From Bagarius yarrelli (Eukaryota > Chordata > Actinopteri > Siluriformes > Sisoridae), in assembly GCA_005784505.1 (NCBI GenBank), contig VCAZ01000019.1, positions 1,868,501-1,932,500 on the forward strand: a stretch of DNA of 64,000 nt, read 5' to 3'. The translations under genes and the position numbers were made by a program. Below the pieces are notes generated by a model. That model was not told the DNA's origin. It saw nothing but the letters and a program-made list of their open reading frames with translations, and made no database searches. The stretch's first letter is position 1; each line of letters begins with the position of its first letter. Below are positions 56,167 through 64,000 of this stretch, piece by piece.

Positions 56167-56519
56167 AAGTCTATAAGCCTATAAGAATAAGGATAAAATC
56201 GTTTGCCCCAAATATGTAAACGTAAAACGGTGTTTGTTTATTAAAAACTAGAACTATTCTCTGGTTTTTAGCTGAGGAATTATTTCCGAATGATGAGTTC
56301 TTGTTATGTTGACACTCTGTACTAGCTGATATCTGTGGTTTTGTCAGTACTCTGGACATTTTTACACGTGTATGTCTAAAACATGCTGCAACAAGTTATC
56401 AGGGTCTGTAAGAATGGGATTTGTGTCTTGAATGGAATTTAGGTACATCCCGTATGACTGCAGACATCACAGGGGGAATTTCATATAGCAGCTCAAATGT
56501 AAATTGTCACAGACAGTGA
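56167..56519. other. Spacer with no gene seen
   Basis: No gene or element recognised. Confidence 0.5.
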
Positions 56520-56700
56520 AATTGTTTCCTCGCATATCCCATCTTTAGTGAGTTGGGCTCAGAGCACAGGGTCAGCACTGATACAGCGCCTCTGGAGCAG
56601 GAAGGGTTAAGGGTCTTGCTTGAGGATCCAACAGTGGCTGACTGGTGGTGGTGGGGCTTGAACCCAGGTCTTCCTGGTCTTTAGATCAACCACTTAATGA
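56520..56700 (-). mobile_element. SINE-3, minus strand
   Basis: CTCGCATATCCCATCTTTAG, GCACAGGGTCAGCACTG, GAGCAGGAAGGGTTAAGGGT, GGCTTGAACCCAGGTCTTCC (antisense B box). Confidence 0.7.
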
Positions 56701-56917
56701 ACAGAACATCAGACAAAAGAGGACATTAACTTTTGGGAATTAAGTGTCAAATAGAACCATAATCTCTATTACACCTATAAAGGAGCAGAGAGCTGAGTAA
56801 CAATTTTCTTATCAAATGTGTGTCTGTTGGTTTATTTTCTATTTTATTACTGTTTATTGACAATGTAAATATAACATAAATATACATTAATATTTACATA
56901 AATGTAAATTCATTTGT

Positions 56918-57022
56918 TCATTTTCTATACCCGCTTATTCCCTAATTCGGGGTCACAGGGATCTGCTCTCTGAAAGAGAGAAAGGCAGGAGGAGGACACC
57001 CTGGACAGGTCACCAGTCCATC
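56918..57022 (-). mobile_element. SINE-1 tail fragment, minus strand
   Basis: TTCATTTTCTATACCCGCTT, GGGTCACAGGGATCTGC, CCTGGACAGGTCACCAGTCC. Lacks the head; a ~20-bp deletion removes the CTGGAGTC segment. Confidence 0.75.
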
Positions 57023-57061
57023 ATAAAAATAAAATAAATAAATATTCAACTTCATTGTGCG

Positions 57062-57290
57062 GGGTACGTGTACAGAGCCAATGAAATGCATTTTTCGCAT
57101 TTATCCCATCTTAGTAAGTTGGGGGTCAGAGCGCAGGGTCAGCTATGATACAGCGCCCCTGGAGCAGGAAGGGTTAAGGGTCTTGCTCAAGGACCCAACA
57201 GTGGTTGACTTGCCGGTGGTGGGGCTTGAACCCAGGTGTTTCTGGTCTTCAGATTAACAACTCAGCACCGCTACCAGCACCACTGCATGG
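57062..57290 (-). mobile_element. SINE-3, minus strand
   Basis: TTATCCCATCTTAGTAAGTT, CAGAGCGCAGGGTCAGCTAT, GAGCAGGAAGGGTTAAGGGT, GGGGCTTGAACCCAGGTGTT (antisense B box), CAACTCAGCACC. Nearly complete. Confidence 0.75.
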
Positions 57291-57663
57291 AGTGTCATTA
57301 AAACAAAGAGTGAAGACAACATATTTTAGAAAGGAAAGGACATGTGACCTTCCCGTCCTAAATTTTCAAGCTATTCAATTTGCATTGCCTTACTGAGTGT
57401 GTGTGTGTGTGTGTGTGTAAGTGTGATTATACACCACTTGCAGATGAAATATACTCAATGTGCACTTAACAGTTGAGTGCACTTCAGCATTGCCCCCTCA
57501 CAGCTCCTTTGTTTGATCCTGAGATCAGGTTACTGTCAATGGGGAATTTCACATGTGTGGTTTTCCCTGGTTTCTTCTTCTTCAGTTCCCTCTCGCGCAC
57601 CCCCCCTCCCAGCCCAGCCCCCACCCCCGAATTGCCCCAGCTGAGTGAATAAGGGGTGTATGT
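57291..57663. other. Spacer with GT tract and C-rich patch
   Basis: (GT)n at 57396-57418 and a C-rich patch at 57598-57640. No gene. Confidence 0.55.
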
Positions 57664-58563
57664 GATTTTGCCAAGTAGGATGTGATCCTGGATTTACATC
57701 CTTTGGTAATCCTGGATGAACTTTTCAATCAACAAATTATAACCCTCTGATGTCATCAGCGTGTGTCGACCAAACCCGCCTTAATACATTTTTGAATCTT
57801 TACCTGTAAACCAAAATGTAATATTATAAATTTAATTGATAATTAAAATAACATAAAAAAAACCTTAAATGACATCTATAATACATTACATGCTGTACTA
57901 AACAATTACATACAACATGTGTGTGCAGTTTAGTGAATGTGTGAACATTTCCCTCACCTTCAGCACCAAATATAGACATGTGTGTGCAGTAAAATGTATT
58001 TAGGTGTGTGTGTATGAATAAATAAAAAGTAAATTCCTATTTTTTAATGTATAGTTATAAAATCTGGCTTGTGATTGTTAAATGTTAAAAGGTTGTGATT
58101 GAATGTAATAATGTTAAATCCTGTTTTATAGTAAGAATGTTGCTCTATTGCGGTTCTACAGGTTCTCCGTTACACAACATTTTACACTCAATTGTTCATT
58201 AGTGATTGTTTATGATTCGGTGTCTAAATTCATTCATGTTTATTATCATTAGAATCAGTACAGTCTAAATTCACTAATGTTGTTTCCTGATTATCATCAA
58301 TTATTTTAATAGAGTTTATAGTCTAATCTCATGTTGTGATTTAATGTTAATCCAGGAATCGTCAGTATCAGTAAATTGTTCCAGAATCAATAAATTATCA
58401 TTTTTTTAATAATTTATCTAAATGTAAAGAATTAAAAATAGATTAAGGTGGGTTTAATGGACACACACTGATGACATCAGATGGTTATGATTCATTGATT
58501 GAAATGTTGATTCAGGATTAACAAAGGATGTAAATCCAGGATCACATCCCACTTGGCAAAATC
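57664..58563. mobile_element. 900-bp foldback element with ~140-bp inverted arms
   Basis: The left arm starts GATTTTGCCAAGTAGGATGT and the right arm ends ACATCCCACTTGGCAAAATC. The complementarity continues inward for about 140 bp (to ~57803 and from ~58424) at close to 88% by eye, including CTGATGTCATCAG(C/T)GTGTGTC. The ~620-bp interior is AT-rich, with no frame. I find no clear target duplication. Two degraded relatives are at 36285 and 50911. Superfamily not recognised. Confidence 0.8.
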
Positions 58564-58710
58564 AATAAGAGTGTTGATGCATGTGTAGTGTCCCATAAAG
58601 AACCGATAGGTTATAGTCTAGGAATAAGTTCCAGACACACACTATCACCCTGATTAATATAAAGATTTTACTGGATGTGAATGAATTAATTGATGATTTG
58701 TACAGTAGAT

Positions 58711-58867
58711 CACTGCTTCTCAAACTGGGATACTCTTACCCTGGGGGTACACCAGGTCAGGGTACCTGAACAAAATAGATGGATTTGCCATCTATTTTCT
58801 GCAACCCCACAGCACACTTGCCCATGAGGAGGGATGTACACCACTATAAAATGTTTGGGAACCACTG
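58711..58867. mobile_element. 157-bp hAT-like MITE
   Basis: Ends CACTGCTTCTCAAAC (58711-58725) and GTTTGGGAACCACTG (58853-58867) are complementary at 12 of 15 positions and resemble the CAGTGGTTCTCAAAC terminus of hAT elements. The interior contains TGGGGGTACACCAGGTCAGG. Flanking 8-mers are only partly alike. Confidence 0.6.
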
Positions 58868-59194
58868 GTAGAGATGATAAGAAGTTCATTGTTGCCAATA
58901 GAGGGCGCTGTTTGTCCATTAAAAAGCATCTAGGCTGAAAATTCACGGCCCCGTTGGCAACTCGTCTCAGTGACAGGAATTACAATTGACTGATTCGAAT
59001 CATTTAAACTGACTCTTCACAGTGAATCGAACCAAAATGAACCGAGTTGCACTTGGTGGCTGTAGGCAGAAAAACAGCCATAAAAAATTACTTCCAGCTC
59101 ATCAGCTTTACAGGCTTCTCTATATTATGAAACATGGAACACAAAAAGAGGCAATTTGATCATTCGTCACTTAATCTTTCAACTTGGACTGCTA
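58868..59194. other. Spacer with hAT-like motif
   Basis: Around 58985-59045, GATTCGAATCATTTAAACTG and GTGAATCGAACC resemble the GAATC-rich interior of the hAT element at 1787. No gene. Confidence 0.4.
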
Positions 59195-59299
59195 ATTGGA
59201 AGATCGGGCTTTGATTCCCAGCACCACCAAGCTTCCGCTGCTGGGCCCCTAAGCAGGGCCCTTAATCCCTAATTGCTAGCTGTATATAAGAGATAAATA

Positions 59300-60921
59300 T
59301 ACTGCTCAAAAAAATAAAGGGAACACTAAAATAACACATCCTCGATCTGAATGAATGAAATATTCTTATTAAATACTTTGTTCTTTACATAGTTGAATGT
59401 GCTGACAACAAAATCACACAAAAATTATCAATGAAAATCAAATTTATTAACCCATGGAGGTCTGGATTTGGAGTCACACTCAAAATTGAAGTGGAAAAAC
59501 ACACTACAGGCTGATCCAACTTTGATGTAATGTCCTTAAAACAAGTCAAAATGAGGCTCAGTAGTGTGTGTGGCCTCCACGTGCCTGTATGACCTCCCTA
59601 CAACGTCTGGGCATGCTCCTGATGAGGTGGCGGATGGTCTCCTGAGGGAGCTCCTCCCAGACCCGGACTAAAGCATCCGCCAACTCCTGGACAGTCTGTG
59701 GTGCAACGTGGCGTTGGTGGATGGAGCGAGACATGATGTCCCAGATGTACTCAGTTGGTTTCAGGTCTGGGGAACAGACGGGCCAGTCCATAGCATCAAT
59801 GCCTTCGTCTTGCAGGAACTGGCGACACACTCCAGCTACATGAGGTCTAGCATTATCTTGCATTAGGAGGAACCCAGGGGCAACCGCACCGGCATATGGT
59901 CTCACAAAGGGGCCTGAGGATCTCATCTTGGTACCTAATGGCAGTCAGGCTACCTCTGGCGAGCACATGGAGGGCTGTGCGGCCCTCCAAAGAAATGCCA
60001 CCCCACACCATTACTGACCCACTGCCAAACAGGTCCTGCCAAACCGGTCATGTTGCAGGCAGCAGAACGTTCTCCACGGCGTCTCCAGACTCTGTCACGT
60101 CTGTCACATGTGCTCAGTGTGAACCTGCTTTCATCATCTGTGAAAGAGCACAGAGCACCAGTGGCGAATTTGCCAATCTTGTTGTTCTCTGGCAAATGCC
60201 AAACGTCCTGCACGTTGTTAGGCTGTAAGCACAACTTCCACCTGTGGACGTCGGAGCCTCATACCACCCTCATGGAGTCTGTTTCTGACCGTTTGAGCAG
60301 ACACATGGACATTTGTGGCCTGCCGGAGGTCATTTTGCTTGCCTCCTCCTGTTTTTCCTCCTTGCACAAAGGTGGAGGTAGAGGTCCTGCTGCTGGGTTG
60401 TTTGCCCTCCTACGGCCTCCTCCACGTCTCCTGATGTACTGGCCTGTCTCCTGGTAGCGCCTCCATGCTCCAGACACTACACACTGACAGACACAGCAAA
60501 CCTTCTTGCCACACAGCTCGCATTGATGTGCCATCCTGGATGAGCTGCCCTACCTTGAGCCACTTGTGTGGGTTGTAGACTAACTCCGTCTCATGCTACC
60601 ACTAGAGTGAAAGCACTGCCAGCATTCAAAAAGTGACCAAAACAGCAGCCAGAAAGCAGAGGAACTGAGAAGTGGTCTGTGGTCACCACCTGCAGAACCA
60701 CTCCTTTATTGGGGGTGTTCTTGCTAATTTGCCTATAATTTCCACCTGTTGTCTATTCCCCTTTGCACAACAGCATGTGAAAATTGATTGTCAATCAGTG
60801 TTGCTTTTGCTAAAGCTTTCCTAAGTGGGGTGCAGTTTTGATTTTTCACAGAAGTGGTGATTACTGACTTGGAGTTACATTGTGTTTGTTAAAGTGTTCC
60901 CTTTATTTTTTTTGAGCAGTG
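59300..60921 (-). mobile_element. Tc1-like transposon (~1.6 kb) nested in a SINE
   Basis: Ends TACTGCTCAAAAAAATAAAG and, at the right, CTTTATTTTTTTTGAGCAGT+G are inverted repeats of about 27 bp (one extra A on the right, one C-to-T at the left tip). TA flanks both ends (59298-59299, 60922-60923). The element has a minus-strand transposase pseudogene and both termini, so its structure is complete. Confidence 0.88.
59558..60594 (-). pseudogene. Tc1-like DD34E transposase with frameshifts
   Basis: Probable start ATG at 60594 (minus). Readable segments: GAWRRYQETGQYIRRRGGGR (DNA-binding region, ~60450); DDESRFTLSTCDRRDRVWRR (first catalytic D, ~60150); then one unbroken 122-codon segment from 59926 to 59558 carrying LMQDNARPHVAGVCRQFLQD (second D), CSPDLKPTEYIWDIMSRSIH (E) and the C terminus RCREVIQARGGHTHY. 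D and E are 34 residues apart. Compared with the usual DLNPIEHIW pattern, three residues around the glutamate have changed. Insertions and deletions break the first two thirds. Confidence 0.85.
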
Positions 60922-60972
60922 TATAAGTAGCTCTGGATAAGGACGTCTGCTAAAATGTTGTAAATGTGAAAC

Positions 60973-61596
60973 AGATCTCTGAGGGCCCTTAAAATCAAGG
61001 GCCCTTAGAAAATCGTCCTAACTTCCCTTAGCACACGAATTTTCTGTTGTACAAACTGTTACAAAGCCTGAAAACCTTCTACGGTTCCTCTTTAACTTAA
61101 CTCTTAACAATTTATTATAGCAGCAGTTAAAGTATTAAATCAGTTAGTATTTAATTACTATTAAAAAACAAACACTTTAATAATCCTGTTTTAAATTAGT
61201 CATATATTGCTGTAAATATGGATGCAAAACGCATTTATTCAAAACCTATAAGATCTCAGTTCCATCGCTAATATTCCAGCTAACAATCAACAGTCCTATA
61301 ACTTCACCTAATCTTCTTTAAATAAATAAAAAAATGTTTGTCTAAATGTAAAGACAAAAACGTTCTTAAAGCAAGTGAATGGAACGTCCTCTTATGACAT
61401 TTTTAATAAAGTTATTATAGTTTCTGGTGACGCTAAGAGAAAAAGTTTTGGATTGTCTTAATGGCGTTGTTTTCATACTATGTTCTTAAAAATGTTTTGT
61501 AAAAAACGTTCTTAGAAACACATTCTTGAAAACATCCTAATAAAGTTATTGATTATTCGTACTTGATACAATGATTCTTAAAATTTGGTTTTCATT
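60973..61596. other. AT-rich spacer
   Basis: Contains several AACGTTCTTA(G/A)-like repeats (61370-61530) at irregular spacing, continuing at 61920-62110. No gene. Confidence 0.45.
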
Positions 61597-61917
61597 TTCT
61601 ATACCTGCTTATTTATTCCCTAATTCGGGGTCACAGGGATCTGCTGGAGTCTCTATCCCAGTGGTCTCTGAAAGAGTGAAAGGCAGGAGGGGGACACCCT
61701 GGACAGGTCACCAGTCCACCACACACCTATAGGCAATTTAGAATCACCAATCAATCTAACATACATGTTGTCAGACTGTGGGAGGCAATCAGAGAACCTG
61801 TAGTAAGCACAGGTAGAACATGTAAACTCTACGCAGAAAGACCCCCGCCCGGGAATCGAACCCAGGACCTTTTTGCTGAGAGGCAACAGTGCTAATGAAT
61901 AAGCCACCGTGCTGGTC
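61597..61917 (-). mobile_element. SINE-1, minus strand
   Basis: CATTTTCTATACCTGCTTAT, TCACAGGGATCTGCTGGAGT, GGACAGGTCACCAGTCC, GGGAATCGAACCCAGGACC (antisense B box), ATAAGCCACCGTGC. It splits the AACGTTCTT-rich sequence on either side. Confidence 0.78.
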
Positions 61918-62300
61918 CTGTTCTTAAAATGTTTATAGAAAATGTTCTTGAAACAACACCGTACAATAACTATAAAATAACGTTCTGGGCAACATTAAGT
62001 TTTCTCCAAATTAAGTTAGTTAAGCAATTTTTTATTTGGGGCCATTCATCCACACTTGGGGCCATTTTCACAAACCACAACAGAATGTTTAAAAAACGTT
62101 TTTAAAACATAGATATGTTAGCTTGAATAACGCAGACAAAACTAATCAAAATGAACTAAAATGAAAGGGCAGAAAGAATCGATTCGAAGGAAGAATCCAG
62201 ATTCTTGCACTTTTAAAAGAGTCAGTTAAATGAATCGGTTCATTTGTGAATCGTTCATCATTGAACGGAGCCCTGATGTGTTGCACTACACAAACTACAC
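61918..62300. other. Spacer upstream of putative promoter
   Basis: AACGTT-type repeats to ~62110, then a GAATCGATTCG/GAATCGGTTCATTT patch (62165-62270) resembling hAT interior sequence. No gene. Confidence 0.45.
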
Positions 62301-62547
62301 AGCATTGAGAGATAGAGGTGTGTGAGTGTGTATGTGTGTGTGTATGTGTGTGTGTGGACTGTGGCGAGCGGCCGAGCGGCGTTTGGCTCGCCAACATGCT
62401 GCACTACACGCGGAGGACACATTAGTTTAAAGAAGAAACAAAGTCAAATAAATAAAATTCCATTAAATGATACGTTAACAAAGAGGAACGTTATTTTATT
62501 TTATTTTTCTCCGTGTTTCTCTGCGAAGCCTCAAAGCTCCGGTGACC
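62300..62547 (+). promoter_or_regulatory. CG-rich putative promoter and 5' untranslated region
   Basis: A GT tract (62317-62356) is followed by GTGGCGAGCGGCCGAGCGGC and further CG dinucleotides to ~62415, a local CG density not seen elsewhere in the window. No TATA box is evident. Two short upstream ORFs fall in the putative leader. The position directly before an ATG with a downstream splice donor supports a promoter/5' UTR role; the start site cannot be placed from sequence alone. Confidence 0.5.
62396..62425 (+). other. Upstream ORF (9 codons) in the putative leader
   Basis: ATGCTGCACTACACGCGGAG... encodes MLHYTRRTH and stops at TAG. A second, 3-codon upstream ORF (MIR) begins at 62467. 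If transcribed, both could reduce translation from the main ATG. Confidence 0.35.
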
Positions 62548-62575
62548 ATGTCGGGGAAAATAGAGAGCAAACACG
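62548..62575 (+). CDS. Putative first coding exon of an unidentified gene
   Basis: ATG at 62548 has A at -3 (GTGACCATGT). Nine codons read MSGKIESKH, followed by one base G and the donor GTAAGT (62576-62581), a full consensus match; the exon therefore ends in phase 1. The next exon lies outside the window, so the protein cannot be identified from ten residues. Support is the combination of CG-rich leader, start context and donor. Alternatives: part of an untranslated exon, or chance. If real, it is the window's only host gene and the 62 kb to the left is its 5' flank. Confidence 0.5.
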
Positions 62576-63227
62576 GTAAGTAAAGCAAAAAACCCCAACA
62601 AAACGGACACATTTCAGACACCAAAATTGATCAAATTTAAAAATAAATATTTTAATTCGTAATAGTCATAACCTTTAGCCTTCATTAGCACCCGTAGTAG
62701 CTTTACGGCTAAAGTCCCTGTGTTTTTTTTTTTTTGGTTTTTTTTTTATCGGAGCCTCTTTTCTGTTTTTACACGCATGTTTCAGCTTCTCTGTGGTGAA
62801 TAAATCGCTCGTTAATGTGCGTAAATTGTTGAGTTAGTTTGTTTTGTGGCATTTTGTATGAATTTAGTGGAGAATTAAGTGTTTGAATGGAGTGTTGTTA
62901 GGGAATAACCGCAGTGACCGCTGCTGTTGTCAATCTCAGTCCAGACTGTTTTAAAGCTGTAGCGCGAGAGACCCGAGTCTAACGGGTATTTTTAGCAGTT
63001 TTCTGCCATATTGGCATTAGCAACCTTGTTAATTAAATATAAATATATATAAATATATATATTAAAATAGAAAGGAAAAGTGTGTGTTCGGGTGTATTTA
63101 ATTTAAATTCAGTTTAATGATATATATTACAGGTCAGTTATGGCCGTGATATGATGAATTTAATGTGTGACTTAATTGCATATTGTTCCAAATTAGTTTT
63201 TAAACATCTGTGGTTTTAATGAACTTT
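62576..63227 (+). other. Putative first intron, start
   Basis: Begins GTAAGT and then AT-rich with T runs at 62725-62750. Contains no other feature before the SINEs. No acceptor site assigned. Confidence 0.4.
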
Positions 63228-63575
63228 ATTCTTCATTCATTCATTCATTCATGTCATACCCTCTCATGGGTTCTCTACCCGCTTATTCCCTAATTCGGGG
63301 TCATGGGGTCTGCTGAAGTCAGGAGGGGGACACCCTGGACAGGACACCAGTCCAGGACACATACACTCACACTCACTCCTCCTATGGGCAATTTTAGAAT
63401 CACCAGTTAATCTAACATGTTTTTGGACTGTGGGAGGAAACCGGAGAACCCGGAGTAAACACACACAAGCACGGGGAGAACATGCAAACTCCACACAGAA
63501 AGTTCGATTCCCCTGCCCGGGAATCGAACCTGGGACCTTCTTACTGTGAGGCAACAGTGCTAACCACTAAGCTGT
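63228..63575 (-). mobile_element. SINE-1, full length, minus strand
   Basis: CATTCATTCATTCATG tail, CCCGCTTATTCCCTAATTCG, CACCCTGGACAGGACACCAG, GGGCAATTTTAGAATCACCA, CTGTGGGAGGAAACCGGAGA, GGGAATCGAACCTGGGACC (antisense B box), CTAACCACTAAGC. Confidence 0.82.
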
Positions 63576-63639
63576 TTTTATTGTTTTTATTATTTATTTA
63601 TTTTTAATTATTATTACTTTATTATTTTTACTATGTTCG

Positions 63640-63775
63640 TGGGTTCAAATTCCATCATCATCATGAAACTGCCAGTGCTGGGCCCCTGAGCAAGGCCCTT
63701 AACATTTTAATAAAACCTTTTAATTAAATAAATAAGATAGTATGCGCTCTTGATAAAAGCCAAATGCCATAAATG
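63640..63775 (+). mobile_element. SINE-2, plus strand
   Basis: GTGGGTTCAAATTCCATCAT (B box), GCCAGTGCTGGGCCCCTGAG, CAAGGCCCTTAAC, CGCTCTTGATAAAAGCCAAA. Head truncated. Confidence 0.65.
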
Positions 63776-63799
63776 ACACAGAAAACTTCTCCATATTTA

Positions 63800-63960
63800 A
63801 AGTGGTGGATCAACGGTTAAGGTTTTGGACTGCTGGTTGGAATATCGACGGTTCAATTCCCTTTACTAAACTGCCTGTGCTGGGCACTTGAGCAAGGCCT
63901 TTGACCCTTAAACATTTTAGTTATAAAATACGCTAAGAGTCAAGTGCCATAAATAACAAA
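63800..63960 (+). mobile_element. SINE-2, plus strand
   Basis: AAAGTGGTGGATCAACGGTT, AAGGTTTTGGACTGCTGG, CGACGGTTCAATTCCC (B box), GCCTGTGCTGGGCACTTGAG, CAAGGCC, ending CAAGTGCCATAAATAAC. Tandem with the previous copy. Confidence 0.65.
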
Positions 63961-63977
63961 AAAAACCTTCCCCTTGT

Positions 63978-64000
63978 CTTGGAATTGGTTAAGGTGTTGG
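63978..64000 (+). mobile_element. Possible SINE-2 head cut by the window end
   Basis: TTGGTTAAGGTGTTGG matches the SINE-2 head; the rest lies beyond the window. Confidence 0.35.

Larger units (their letters stand above)
59195..60972 (+). mobile_element. SINE-2 split by a Tc1-like insertion
   Basis: 5' part 59195-59299: CTAATTGGAAGATCGGGCTT, GATTCCCAGCACCACC, GGGCCCCTAAGCAGGGCCCT, ending AGATAAATA. 3' part 60922-60972: TATAAGTAGCTCTGGATAAG, GACGTCTGCTAAAATGTTGT. Removing 59300-60921 plus one TA copy rebuilds a normal SINE-2 junction. Confidence 0.85.

Noticed and set aside
62322..62579. 85-codon frame across the promoter region
   Set aside because: It runs through a GT tract and overlaps the putative leader in another frame; the ATG at 62548 with an adjacent donor is better supported.

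Overview
This window looks like about 64 kb of nuclear DNA from a teleost fish, probably an otophysan such as a catfish. The lineage is an inference from repeat content: several Tc1-like DD34E transposons of types common in fish, RTE-, L2/Rex- and DIRS-like retroelement remnants, tRNA-derived SINEs ending in CATT-type tails, and long CA, TA and GA tracts in AT-rich sequence. There is no bacterial gene organisation, no CRISPR array, no rRNA and no genuine tRNA gene. Nearly every short open frame is either a fragment of a transposable element or is made of simple repeats.

Layout. 1-9 kb: two hAT-type elements with recognisable 8-bp target duplications, SINEs and scattered Tc1 remnants. 9-13.6 kb: a decayed DIRS-like retroelement next to a decayed L2/Rex-like LINE, both on the minus strand. 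14.6-19.4 kb: a ~32-bp minisatellite whose unit carries a Pol III A-box-like core, a related array in inverted orientation 2.5 kb away, and a ~630-bp terminal-inverted-repeat transposon. 20-29 kb: SINEs, a long-TIR Tc1-like element (24.7-26.1 kb) and a 1.5-kb ~35-bp minisatellite (26.9-28.4 kb). 29-38 kb: a solo-LTR-like element, a Tc1-like element, a small MITE and a foldback element. 39-45 kb: a dense SINE cluster and LTR-like fragments. 47.9-50.3 kb: three long TA tracts abutting Tc1-like sequence. 53-55.4 kb: an RTE LINE in which a 12-codon stretch of the reverse-transcriptase frame has become a ~1.6-kb tandem array. 57.6-61 kb: a 900-bp long-TIR foldback element, a hAT-like MITE, and a Tc1-like element inserted inside a SINE.

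The only support for a host gene is at the right end. A CG-rich stretch (about 62,345-62,420) is followed by an ATG in good context at 62,548, nine codons (MSGKIESKH) and a strong GTAAGT donor. This would be the first coding exon of a plus-strand gene continuing past the window; I could not identify it. The rest of the window would then be its upstream intergenic flank.

The most interesting signals are the minisatellite derived from reverse-transcriptase coding sequence (53.2-54.9 kb), the A-box-like minisatellite pair (14.7 and 18.5 kb), and the foldback family with ~140-bp arms present in three states of decay. SINE families are numbered here only for convenience: SINE-1 (box A/B head, CATTCATT tail), SINE-2 (tail resembling GCTCTGGATAAG followed by TCTGCCAAATGC), SINE-3 (CCTGCGCTCTGACCCCAA body), SINE-4 (ending CTGTCCTATAAATAAAGG).
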